From positions 1-55,071 of the forward strand of contig JANBQS010000027.1 in assembly GCA_027577415.1 (NCBI GenBank): a stretch of 55,071 bases of DNA, written 5' to 3'. This document shows positions 1 to 10,517 of this stretch, piece by piece; the stretch's first letter is position 1; the number at the start of each line of letters is the position of its first letter. The notes below the pieces were generated by a model. The model saw only the letters and a program-made list of their open reading frames with translations. It was not told the DNA's origin and made no database searches. The translations under genes were made by a program, and so were the position numbers. The DNA is from Coemansia sp. RSA 922. Lineage: Eukaryota > Kickxellomycota > Kickxellomycetes > Kickxellales > Kickxellaceae.

Positions 1-93
1 ACTGCTTTGAGCTACATTAGTAAGATGGCCTCACTTGGTCCTCCAGAGTATGACCCTCCAGCTGTTGCCCATGATGGTAGCAATAGGGCATAA
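1..93 (+). CDS. 3' end of an unidentified gene (partial)
   Basis: Frame 1 is open from the first base to a TAA at 91-93 and encodes about 30 residues rich in Pro, Ala and Ser. It may be the C-terminus of a gene that begins outside the window. It is too short to recognise, and an open frame of this size could also occur by chance. Confidence 0.3.
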   Translation, partial: TALSYISKMASLGPPEYDPPAVAHDGSNRA

Positions 94-1466
94 TTAGTTA
101 GTAGATTTTTATTTATTGTAATGCAATAAATTTGTTGTCAAGTAGAAACAAAGAAGTGAGTATAATAAAGAATATAAAAGTATATGTGAGCAATAGCAGA
201 CTAAAGATTCCCTACCCATGATCTTTCAGATGAGTGAATCATAAATTGTGGCTTACTCAGCAATTGCTGCTGCCAGCTTTGGCTGCAGTTGTGTGTGTCC
301 CAACCAGTACATTACTTTTTATAAATAATATATCGTTTTTGCATACTAGAGATTGCTAGTGATCATTCTCACCTACTTTAACTTATGTTAAGATATATCC
401 TTGTTATATGTGCATTCTAATGAATATGCTGTTAGCTCCACTCCCTTTCTAAAGCCTTGGACAACAGAAGGTCCTCCCAGTGTCACACTATGTAAAATTG
501 TGGATCAGAAACACGGGGAAGCCATGCTGTTGTAATTACCTATTGACAAATAATATAAGAGTCAAGGTAATATCTAGCTTTTATAGGTGAATTTATCACC
601 TCCAATGCCTGTAAAGAAGCTGCACATGTAAAGCCAATGTCCCTGTAATGGGTAGGATTTATTAGTTAAGATTGAAATACTACTTTAAAACTATATTGGC
701 ATCAGGTATACTAGCATATTATGACATATACAGTTTGCTCTTTGGGCAAAAAAAAAGGTAATTGACTATAATTGCTGTTTACACAGAGCACAATCTTTAC
801 ATATTGCTACAAGGATTATTATGGCAAGATTCCAAACAACTACTGGAAAGGAATTTGAAGGCCATATGTGCTGTCAAATAAGTAGAATGTATATAGGAAT
901 TATTACTATCAATATTTCATTCCCAATGACAGCAGAATTGGGTGTCTACAGATTAACTCTATTTGCACAAGCACATTACAAGATAGTGCACATGGACACC
1001 TCAATTGGCCAAGAAAGCATAAGCAGTGGGAGAAAGTTGCAAAAAAATATTCTTCAAAGCTTTTTGAAAGCAAAATTCACATGATAAGCTATTGATAAAG
1101 ATCATTCTTTTAAGAAAAGGCTCCTTTTTTAGCAGTTTGTAATAAGCCAAAAGGATTTCTTATACTATGGCCTTTGGTTAAAAGACCTCCTCAAAGAGAT
1201 AGAGGCTTTTGCATGTCTTTGATTAATTTCCTTTATAGCTTTCAAAGTGCTTTGCCAATCATCAATGCTTTTTTTTAAATAAAAAAAAGGAGAGCTGGGG
1301 AAGAAGTACTGCCACCACATTAGCATAATGCTTCTAGTATCCACTGATTATCATTCTTCTTCTTCCTCCTCCCAACTTGTACTACTATTATTTGTACTAT
1401 ATCCACCTACTCTTTTTTTATTTTTTTATAAACTTTTCATTATTGCCTATAATTACTCACTACACA
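94..1466. other. AT-rich intergenic region, no supported gene
   Basis: This is about 1.4 kb of AT-rich DNA. An 87-codon open frame at 821-1084 lacks recognisable domains and a convincing leader. The last 200 bases hold an A/T tract near 1270-1290 and a T/C-rich leader, fitting the promoter of the membrane protein gene that follows. Confidence 0.5.
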
Positions 1467-3149
1467 ATGGACCCTCCTTATCCGAGTCCAGAAGAGGAAA
1501 GGGCCAAGGATGAAAGGCGCTATTTCCAACGTGCTTGTAATGCACTAAACATAATGGTGTGCATACTGATGGCTTGTTGCCAGGGATTTATGATTGCTTA
1601 CCAGATTCCCTTCTATTCATCACCTATGTTTACTATCCAGTACTTTCGACGTGGAGTCATAATGATATGGCTGTTAGTGTTGGCCCTGTGCAATTTGGGC
1701 ACCAAGGGGTTCTTTAGGAAAAACTTTCCATTATTTGCACGTAGAAGATTCAGACACATTGCATATGGATTTGCCTTTGCTGCCATTGGCTTATTTACAC
1801 TCCAAGATCCACTGATGCTAGCATTGTATCAGGGCTACCAGCAGCACTTGTGTGAGGATGGAGCCACCTGTGCCAAGCCATTTCCACCTGAAATAATGTT
1901 GTACATTATTGTAGGCTCTTGCACAATATGCGTTGCCAGCCTTCCACTTGGCTTTATTAATGCAGGCATTGTGTCAATGTTCTATAACAAGTACAAGGAT
2001 CCAGAAGAGATCGCAGAGGCTGCAATTAGGGCTGAGGTTGCCAATGAGGCTGAGGCTGCCAAGAAAGCTGCCAAGAAGGCTGCTAAGAAAGCTCAGGCTG
2101 AGGCTGCCAGGATGGCTGATTCAGACAATAAGGCTGAGGCTGCCAGGATTGCTGAGGCATTATGGGTGGCTAAGGTTACCAAGAGAGTTCAAGCCACTAG
2201 GATAGCTGATTCTGCTAATATGGCCAAAGTTGCCAAGATGAATGTTAAGAAAACTGCAAAGGAAGATCAGGCTGAAGCTGCCAGGATGGCTGCAGTTGTC
2301 AGAAAGGCTGAGGCTGCCAGGATGGCTGAAGCTTTAAGGGTGGCTAAGATTACCAAGAGAGTTCAAGCCACTAGGATAGCTGATTCTGCCAATATGGCCA
2401 AAGTTGTCAAGATGAATGTTAAGAAATCTGCAAAGGAAGCTCAGGCTGAGGCTGCTAGAGAGGCTGAAGCTGCCAAAAAGGCTGAGGCTGCCAGGATGGC
2501 TGAGGCTTTAAGGGTGGCTAAGGTTACCAAGAGAGTTGATGCTGCCAATGAGGCTAAGGCTGCCAGAGAGGCTAAGGCTGCCAGAGAGGCTAAGGCTGCC
2601 AGGATGGCTGAGGCTGCTAGAAAGGCAGAGGCTGACAGAATGGCTAATCTTCAAAAGTGTGCAGAGGATATAAAAAAATCTAAAGAGGCAAGTAAGATTA
2701 GGGCTCAGGCAATACAGGAACAAGAGATGAGGGAGGAAAGAAATGAACTGGAAAGAATTGACAGGGAAATGATAAAAGTAGAAAAGTGGGTGAAACAATT
2801 ACATATAAATGATGCAAAGCATAGAGATTTACAAATACAGGTAGATGAAAAAATAGGCGTGTACCAGAAGAAGGCAAAAGCAAGCTATCCCTTTATAGAG
2901 ATGAAACATATGATGCAAGCTGTGCTGCAAATGCTAAATAGCCATTATCATCCTGCTATAAAGCTTATGCTGTTGGAAAAAGTCACTGAAGCCATGGCTT
3001 GTACAACTGGATATGGAAGCTATGGTGATAATAGTATTGATGATAGATACATTAGAATTCTTAAAGTTGGGAGGCGAGTAGAAGTTATACTAAGAGACTA
3101 TCCTACCAGAGCATATAACAGAGGACTTTTAGGAATGAGAAGTCAATAA
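1467..3149 (+). CDS. four-pass membrane protein with Ala/Lys-rich tandem-repeat coiled-coil tail
   Basis: The product has 560 residues if translation starts at ATG 1467. An ATG at 1377 is in frame, but the extra residues are a translated AT-rich leader. Four hydrophobic segments (about 25-45, 63-80, 95-113 and 141-170) resemble small Golgi/COPI-associated four-pass proteins, although that resemblance is weak. Residues about 180-430 are a highly charged Ala/Lys/Glu/Arg helix-forming region built partly from 58-residue repeats, likely a long cytosolic coiled coil or single alpha helix. The last 130 residues are non-repetitive and could be a small folded domain. I do not recognise the whole protein. 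The gene is AT-rich compared with the myosin next door. The function is unknown; a membrane-anchored tether is one guess. Confidence 0.75.
   Translation: MDPPYPSPEEERAKDERRYFQRACNALNIMVCILMACCQGFMIAYQIPFYSSPMFTIQYFRRGVIMIWLLVLALCNLGTKGFFRKNFPLFARRRFRHIAYGFAFAAIGLFTLQDPLMLALYQGYQQHLCEDGATCAKPFPPEIMLYIIVGSCTICVASLPLGFINAGIVSMFYNKYKDPEEIAEAAIRAEVANEAEAAKKAAKKAAKKAQAEAARMADSDNKAEAARIAEALWVAKVTKRVQATRIADSANMAKVAKMNVKKTAKEDQAEAARMAAVVRKAEAARMAEALRVAKITKRVQATRIADSANMAKVVKMNVKKSAKEAQAEAAREAEAAKKAEAARMAEALRVAKVTKRVDAANEAKAAREAKAAREAKAARMAEAARKAEADRMANLQKCAEDIKKSKEASKIRAQAIQEQEMREERNELERIDREMIKVEKWVKQLHINDAKHRDLQIQVDEKIGVYQKKAKASYPFIEMKHMMQAVLQMLNSHYHPAIKLMLLEKVTEAMACTTGYGSYGDNSIDDRYIRILKVGRRVEVILRDYPTRAYNRGLLGMRSQ
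2130..2537 (+). repeat. in-gene tandem repeat, 174-bp unit, about 2.3 copies
   Basis: Copies begin at 2130, 2304 and 2478, each opening with codons for KAEAAR[IM]AEAL. Units 1 and 2 are complete (58 codons each) and differ by a few substitutions. Unit 3 keeps only its first 20 codons and then changes to short AREAKA repeats of about 5 to 6 residues. The period is a multiple of three, so the reading frame survives changes in copy number. Confidence 0.9.
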
Positions 3150-3631
3150 TGACACCAAGGACTAGTAACATTTCAAGATGAGAGAGACATGCAACAATAA
3201 AAGTTGATAGAAATATAAAGAATGATTTAAAAGCATGTTTAATACCCAGATCCATAAAAAAGGTGGGAGATAATGTGTATTTTTTATAATTAATGGCAAA
3301 CAAATAATCACGTGGAGCCGAGCCGAGCCGAGTCGAGTCGAACTGATTGATTCTCAGAAGACTGATGTTTACTTTGAGTTCCTAGCTGACGTTTTTCATT
3401 TTCTCTCTTTTTTTAACAAATTACACTTTTATTGCATACTCTGGTAGTAGTTTTATTTTTATTTTATTTTATTTCAAATTCCGGTTAGACAGAGAGAGAG
3501 GTGAATACTTTTTTCTAAACTAGCGTAAGTATTACACTTTTATTAATTGCGTAGATGAAAGATGAGAGAGATGACGTTTGTTAAATATATTATTACCTTG
3601 TAGTAGGAAGCCTTTATATTCTTTATTGGAA
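3150..3631. other. intergenic spacer
   Basis: No gene is seen. A short tandem GAGCC/GAGTC run lies at about 3316-3341. The rest is AT-rich with pyrimidine tracts and presumably contains the myosin promoter. Confidence 0.5.
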
Positions 3632-6600
3632 ATGACTAGTAGCGAGTCGGCGATAGTTACAGAGCTCGAGGCGTATGCCAAGGTAAATATAGTTCAGCCA
3701 CCCTTAATGAAACATGCACTCTACCATTCACAAACTAAAATAGTATAGTGTGAATAAATATAGGGTACTCGGGCTTACTTTCCTGACGATGAGCTCGCTT
3801 GGGTTCAAGCAGTGCTAAAGGAAAAGAGCGTGGCATCGAATATAGTGCGTATGGTGTTTGACGGCGACGGGGCCGAGTACCGGTTCGAGGCAACGATGGA
3901 AGAGCTGGTGCGGCGGGCAAAGACGTTGCCTCCGCTGTGCAATCCGCCAGTACTTGAGGGCATCGACGACCTGACCAACCTGAGCCACCTGAACGAGCCG
4001 GCGGTGCTGCACAACCTGCAGGTGCGGTACGGCATGCACAACATCTACACGTACTCGGGCATCGTCCTGGTGGCGCTCAACCCGTTTGCGCACGTGCCGC
4101 TGTACTCGCAGGACACGCTGGAGGCGTATGCGGGCCGGATGCGCGGGGAGCTGGAGCCGCACCTGTTTGCGATCTCGGAGGACGCGTTCCAAGGCATGGT
4201 CCGCGACAAGCGCAACCAGACGATCATCGTGTCTGGCGAGTCGGGAGCCGGCAAGACGATGAGCGCCAAGCACATTATGCGGTACTTTGCGTCAGCGCAC
4301 GAGGGAAATAATAATGGGAGCAGCAGCAGCAGCAATGAGCCCAGCGCTGAGGCGTCGTCGCCAGCTGGCGGAGGGGTCATCAGCCGCGTGGAGGAGATGA
4401 TCCTGGCGACCAACCCCGTGCTCGAGTCGTTCGGCAACGCCAAGACGACGCGCAACGACAACTCGTCGCGGTTCGGCAAGTTCCTCGAGATCCGGTTCAG
4501 CGAGCGGCACACGATCGAGGCAGCCTTCATCCGCACGTACCTGCTGGAGCGCTCGCGGCTCGTGTACCAGCCGGCGACCGAGCGCAACTACCACGTGTTC
4601 TACCAGCTGCTGCAGGCAGCCGCGGCCGGCGACCTGGCCGACGCGGGCGAGCGCCTGGGGCTGGCGCGCGATGATGGGACGGCGCTGACGTGGCGTGACT
4701 TTGCGTTCACGGCGCAGAGCGGCGAGATCCCGGGCGTCGACGACGCGGTGGAGTTCCGCACGACGTGCGAGGCGCTGTCGACGATTGGCGTCGGGCGCGC
4801 GCAGCAGGCGCAGATCCACGGCGTGCTGGCGGCGCTGCTGCACGTGGGCAACATCAGCATCAGCGGCGCGTCCGAGCGCGTCGGCGCGGCGATTGGCGGC
4901 GATGACGTCGGCGGCGAGGCGGCGTGCCAGCGCGCGGTGGAGCTGCTGCAGATCGACGGCGCGCTGTTCCGCAAGTGGCTGACCAAGCGGCAGATCGTGA
5001 CGCGCAGCGAGAAGATCGTCAGCAACATGACCCGGGCGCAGGCGCTGGTGGTCCGCGACTCGGTGGCAAAGTTCGTCTACGCGCACCTGTTCGACTGGAT
5101 CGTGCGCACCATCAACAGCTCGCTGCTGGGCAACAGCAGCAGTTCTGCGGCCGAGGGCGATGAGGTGGCCGCGTCGTTCATCGGCGTGCTGGACATTTAT
5201 GGGTTCGAGCACTTTGAGCACAACTCGTTCGAGCAGTTCTGCATCAACTACGCCAACGAGAAACTGCAGCAGAACTTCAACCGCCACGTGTTCAAGCTCG
5301 AGCAGGAGGAGTACCACCGCGAGCAGCTCAAGGACTGGACGTTCGTCGACTTCCAGGACAACCAGCCGTGCATCGACCTGATCGAGGGCAAGCCGCTGGG
5401 CATCCTGTCGCTGCTCGACGAGGAGAGCCGGCTGCAGCAGGGGTCGGACACGACCTTTGCCGAGAAGCTCATCAAGCAGTTCGGCTCGCCGTCGACGCCG
5501 GCGGCCGGGTTCTTTGGCAAGCCGCGGTTCGGGTCGGACCGGTTCACGGTGCGGCACTACGCGCACAGCGTGGAGTACGCGGCCGAGGGCTTCATCGACA
5601 AGAACAAGGACACGGTGCCGGACGAGATCCAGAACGTGCTCAAGGCGTCGGGCGACTCGCTGGTGCGCGCCATCCTCGGCAGCGACGAGCCGACGCCGGC
5701 CGAGTCGCGGCTCAGCGTGCGCGCGGCGCGCAAGCCGACGCTGGGCGCGGTGTTCAAGCACTCGCTGGCGTCGCTGATGGAGACGATCGAGGCGACCGAG
5801 TCGCACTACATCCGCTGCATCAAGCCCAACGACGCCAAGGCCGCGTGGGCCTTCGACGCGCCCATGGTGCTGGCGCAGCTGCGCGCGTGCGGCGTGCTCG
5901 AGACCATCCGCATCAGCTGCGCCGGGTACCCGTCGCGCGTGGCGCTGCCCGAGTTCATCCGGCGGTATGGTGTGCTTGTGGGTCCCCAGCCGCCGCCACC
6001 GCCGCAGGAAGAAGATGCCTGGTGCCGCGCCCTGGCCACGCGCATCCTCGACGCCGCCTTCGCCGCCGAGAAGGGCCGCTTCCAGGTCGGCCTGACGAAG
6101 GTCTTCTTCCGCGCCGGCATGCTCGCGCTCATCGAGAAGCTGCGCGTCGAGCGCCTCAACGCCGCCGCCACGGCCATCCAGCGCCTGGTGCGCGCCCACC
6201 AGCAGCGCCGCCGCTACGTGCGCATGCAGCGCGCCGCCCTGCGCATCCAGCGCTCGTTCCGCGGCGCCCTCGCCCGCCGCCGCTTTGCCGCCGCCCGCCG
6301 CGACCGCGCCGCCCGCGCAATCCAGGCCCTCGCCCGCGGCGCCCTCGCCCGGTCACGCGCCCGGGACCGCCGCGCCGCCGTGGTCCGCATCCAGACCGCG
6401 GTCCGCGCGTACCTGGCCCGTGCGTGGTTCCGCGCGGCGCGGCGCGAGCGCGCGGCGCTGTGCATCCAGCGCCTGGCGCGCGGCGTCCTGGCCCGCCGGG
6501 CTGCGCGCCGCGAGGTGCACCTCGTGACCCGGATGCAGGCCCGCGTGCGCGGCAGCAGGGCGCGCCGCGAGCTGCGCAGGCTGCGCGAGGAGGCGCGGTC

Positions 6601-8707
6601 GGCCGCGCACTTCAAGGACGTGACGTACAAGCTCGAGGGCAAGCTGATGGTGCTGACGCGCCAGCTCGACGAGTCGCAGGCCCGAGCCGCCCAGCTGTCG
6701 GACCGCCTGCGCCGGGCGCTCGAAGACGCCCAGGCCCTGCGCGACGGTCAGGAAGCGACTGTCGACAGGGCCACTGCTGAGCTGGCTCAGAAGGTGGCCG
6801 TGCTGGAACGGGCCAAGGCTGATGCCGACGCACAGTGCGCCGTGCTAGTTGAGCAGCGCGATGCTGCCTTGATTGATCTGGAAAAGGCCCATGCCGAGTC
6901 TGCCCGCCAGAGAGACGACGACGCGGACGCCCGCGCCAGGCTCGAGGCCAAGCTGGCCGAGCTGGAGCAGGAGCTGGCCACCAGTCGCGCTCAGCTCGCT
7001 GATGTGCGTGCTCAGCACCAGACTCAGCAGACGCTGCAGCAGCAGCAACAGCTGCAACAGCCTGCCCCACAACAGCTCCACCATGTGCCGTCTGGCGCTG
7101 ACCTCACTGCCTCGTCCATTAAGCGCTCCGACACTGCCAGCCGCTGGCGTGCTGCTGCTGGGTTCTCGGCTACTGGCTACGACTTGGCTGATCAGCAGCT
7201 TGGCCAGGCTGCTGCTAATCACCAGCCTATTGCCAATAATGGCCGTCGCCCGCACTCGGTCGACCACGCTCTTCCTGAATTACCTGCTGGTGCTCCGGTA
7301 GCAGCGAATAAGCGTGCTACGCTGGGGACTGACGACAGCCGGTCTTTGGCGCGTATGCTGGGCTCACTCTCACCTACTGCTGGTAACGGCGCTATGATAG
7401 CAGAGGCCGAGGAAGAGGCTGTATTCGAACTGCGTAGCGAGGACGAAGTACGCGAGATGCTTGAGCGCGAGGAAAACCTGATCACAGAGGTACTAAACGA
7501 ACTAATCGGCGACCTACAAGTACCACTACCCAATTTGGATGCCGAGTACCAGCCACCAGACCTCCTATTCCCGGCCCACTTGATTGGTCTCTGTGTGATC
7601 AAAATGTTCCAGTACAATTTGGCACGCCGCATCGACAGACTGTTAATGTCGGCAATCGCTCGTGTGCAAAAGAAGACTGCCGCTTTCGAGTCCGATTACA
7701 CCTCGGCGTTCTGGTTGTCCAATGTCTTTGAGCTCTTGTCTATTATCAAGACCTCGATGACCGAGCACCAGTCGTCTACCCACGAGTACGCTGACAGTGA
7801 GCGCGCTATGAACGATGGTATGCAGTATTTGGAGACGCTTTTGTCTGATATTTACTTTGGCTGGATCAAAGATTTGCAAAAGCGCTTCGTCAAGCTCATT
7901 ATACCAGGCGTAGTCGAGTCGGAGGCTCTACCGGGATTCACAGCTAGCGATTCCGGCTTCTTCAACCGTTTGATGGGTACGGGTCCGCGAGAGTCTACGG
8001 TAAAGATCGAAAATGTTCTTTCGTTCTTTAACCATATTTGGCGCACTATGGAGTTCTACTACGTTGACCGTGCCATTATGCGTCAGATCATGTCGGAGCT
8101 TCTGTGTAATATCGGAGTTACCGCGTTCAACAACATAATTATGCGTCGCAACTTCTGCTCTTGGAAGCGCGGTATGCAGATCCAGTATAATTTGACTCGT
8201 ATCGAAGAATGGTGCAAGACCCACGCTGTAGCCGACGCAACTCGCAATCTCGATCGACTATTACAATTGGTAAAACTGCTGCAGTTGCAAAAGGCGACTG
8301 ACCAAGATATCGATATTATGTTTGAGGTCTGCGATTTACTCAACCCGGCTCAGGTCAAGAAACTACTAAGTATCTATGCCGTCAGCGACTACGAGAATCC
8401 TATTGTCGGTCCCGTTATGAATGAGGTTACTAGGAGGGCGATGCCGTCGGAGAAGACTGATAAGATATTGCTCGATACTAACGATCTCAACGATCAGGTC
8501 CTGTATTTGACTGCTCGTAAGGTGCCGGCTATTGAGACTTATATTCCGCCAGAGTTCCGTATGCCGAGGATTCGCGCTCTTGTCGATTCGCAAACTGATA
8601 TGGCTTATGACGATGACGATGATGAGGACGAGGATGTCGATAATATCGTACCTGCCGATTATAATGACTATTCGCCATATGGTCAGCAACTGCAACATCA
8701 AATTTAA
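3632..8707 (+). CDS. MYO2: class V myosin heavy chain (two exons)
   Basis: This is an actin-based cargo motor that in fungi carries secretory vesicles and organelles to growth sites. Exon 1 is 3632-3682 and exon 2 is 3764-8707, giving 1664 residues. The long frame opens with no ATG at its head (only GTG at 3812). Reading back to the AG at 3763 restores the conserved class V start GTRAYFPDDELAWVQA, and the upstream ATG exon joins it in phase. Features are the P-loop GESGAGKT (175-182), switch I NAKTTRNDNSSRFGK (about 240), switch II DIYGFE (from 494), six IQ motifs for light chains or calmodulin (about 819-965), a short coiled coil (about 965-1090), a Gln-rich linker, and a DIL cargo-binding domain (about 1290-1600) before an acidic tail. 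The motor and IQ region is extremely GC-rich, while the DIL half is not. The symbol follows the yeast family. Confidence 0.95.
3683..3763 (+). other. intron of the myosin V gene (81 bp, phase 0)
   Basis: It starts GTAAAT directly after the AAG codon ending exon 1 and ends in ATAG before the GGT codon that opens exon 2. Splicing joins the short N-terminal exon to the canonical myosin N-terminal residues without a frame change. An in-frame stop (TAG 3761-3763) excludes read-through from further upstream. It is the only intron I could support in this window. Confidence 0.85.
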
Positions 8708-8960
8708 AAATCACTTTTTTTTATAATACATTCTTTATCAATCATTATTTTTTTTTGTGGGTTGGAAATGTTTACTACTATTCTTGTTCATCCCCCACTC
8801 TTTTTTTTTTAGTTTGTTGCTAAAAGTAGGTACTGTAGTTGAGAATGCAAAAAAAAAAGGAAATACTTTGTTACTCTCAGTGGATGAGATATCCTAATTT
8901 TATTCTCTCTCTTTCTCGTATTTTATCCATTCACTCGCACAAATTATTCTTTACTTTATT

Positions 8961-10139
8961 ATGATTGTCAAACATTTGCTAGCCTTTTTTTGCGCACTTG
9001 CCACGCCCGCGATTGCCTTTGATGTCAGTCTGAGCTGGGATGTACCAGACACCGCCGCAGACGTTGTACAGGCATCAGCTCGAGTCCAACTAAACTCAAC
9101 ATCGTCGCCCATTGGCACCGAATGGGTCGGCGTAGGCTGGGACACCGGAGCGATATCTTTGCAAAAATTATCTAGCGACCAACTAGTAGTCCTAATGCAA
9201 GTACGCACTCCCAATAACTCTAGCGGAGTTCGTGTCGGCCGAGTAACGGAATACGCATCGGCTCATTACATTGACCGCGACGATCGTTTGTCGAAACAGG
9301 GCATGTACTTGCAATCAAAAATCGACAAAGACGATTCCGCCAACCAAGCTATTACGCTCAAAGTCATCGCTCATTATAATATGATCTCGAACAACACTAT
9401 TTACCAGGGTCTTTGGTCAGACGGCGAGGTATGGACATACATGGGCTCGTTGGTTCTTCAGCATCCTAAAGTCGGTAGTATCAAGGAGGAAGTCGCTAGG
9501 GCATTGGAAGACGCTGCTCGTATAGAAGAATCTCCATCGCCTGTTAACGCCAAGATACGCGACTCTACTAGGGACCAGCCCGTCGTCGGTAGTAAAGACG
9601 GGTTGGCTGCTGTCCCGGAACCCGAGGCTACTGTACCTTCTTCAAAGGATCCTTTGGGCGGCGCCAAAGCACCAGAGACATTGGCAACGTGCGAGATCAA
9701 CAGAGACTCTAGTGGTCGTATCCGTCCTGTATGCAAATTCATCCGTCAACTACCTGTTGTCCCCTCATTTGGTCAACCATTTTCTGCTGTTCGTCGTACT
9801 GTCGATGGTAACCCCAAATTTGAGCGTGCGGGTATATTCAAGGATCTCTCGCTCAAGGGTCGGCTTGCCAATGTCTATGATATTTCTGCTGGTCGCTGCG
9901 TTAGTCATAACCGTGGCAAATCTGATATCGCTTCGTGTCAGCGCGATCCCAACAATCCCGAATTTTATATCTCTATCGACGGCCTTACTCCTGTCGAGGC
10001 TAGGGAGAGAGCGGAGATTCTCGAGGGTGGTAATGGTACTAATGAAGCCGCTGCTGTTGCTGCTGACTCTGATATCCTAGAAGAAAAGAGTCTAATGCAC
10101 CACGAGTCCAGTAAACTCCCCGACGTCAATCTCCCTTGA
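8961..10139 (+). CDS. secreted protein of unknown function
   Basis: The product has 392 residues. A signal peptide (about 1-19, ending near AIA-FD) leads into a beta-rich ectodomain (about 20-165) with several Asn glycosylation sites (NSS, NNT, NST). The middle is a Pro/Glu-rich linker. The C-terminal part has four cysteines (about 240-330), suggesting two disulphides. No membrane helix or lipid-anchor signal is visible, so it should be secreted or retained in the secretory pathway. A carbohydrate-binding or DOMON-like sandwich is possible from the segment around VGVGWDTGAI, but I could not confirm a family. It sits directly upstream of the six-gene surface-protein cluster on the same strand and could act with it. 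Confidence 0.75.
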   Translation: MIVKHLLAFFCALATPAIAFDVSLSWDVPDTAADVVQASARVQLNSTSSPIGTEWVGVGWDTGAISLQKLSSDQLVVLMQVRTPNNSSGVRVGRVTEYASAHYIDRDDRLSKQGMYLQSKIDKDDSANQAITLKVIAHYNMISNNTIYQGLWSDGEVWTYMGSLVLQHPKVGSIKEEVARALEDAARIEESPSPVNAKIRDSTRDQPVVGSKDGLAAVPEPEATVPSSKDPLGGAKAPETLATCEINRDSSGRIRPVCKFIRQLPVVPSFGQPFSAVRRTVDGNPKFERAGIFKDLSLKGRLANVYDISAGRCVSHNRGKSDIASCQRDPNNPEFYISIDGLTPVEARERAEILEGGNGTNEAAAVAADSDILEEKSLMHHESSKLPDVNLP

Positions 10140-10517
10140 TAACAATTTCTTTCTTTTCGGCTTAATGTGCGATATAGCTTGCTTTCAATAATAAAAAAAG
10201 TACGCCTAGTATCTATTTGAATAAAAATAATGGCCATACACACGTTTGTCTTTTTTAAAAAAGGGAGGTTTAAAAGAGGTGAACGTGGTTTCTTTTTGCG
10301 AGACTACCTTTTGTGAAAAAGGCTTGAGACCAGCTTTGAAAATAAAAAAGGGAAATGCTTTATTTTCTTTTCTTCAAATAGCTAAAAAGGCAAAAAAGAC
10401 GACGGCCGCAAAGCGACAATAGTTTTGCTCAAGAGCTTGTACTAACCCCTCTCCCCCCTCCTCGTTCACTTTCTTCTTTACAATTATTTTTACTCTTGTA
10501 TTATTCTTTTTATTTTC
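10140..10517. other. intergenic spacer upstream of surface gene 1
   Basis: No gene is seen. It holds AATAAA-type 3' signals near 10187-10235 and several CAAAAG/CTTTTG-type hexamers that recur in the other spacers of this cluster. It ends in a C/T-rich leader before the ATG. Confidence 0.5.

Noticed and set aside
821..1084. 87-codon plus-strand frame
   Set aside because: No recognised domain, no clear promoter arrangement and AT-rich random-looking composition; not called a gene.
4292..6780. Long open frames opposite and overlapping the myosin motor (635 codons minus at 4292-6199; 470 codons plus at 5368-6780)
   Set aside because: They are products of the extreme GC content, which removes stop codons; the residues are repetitive Arg/Ala/Pro-type and show no domain, while the myosin frame is unmistakable.
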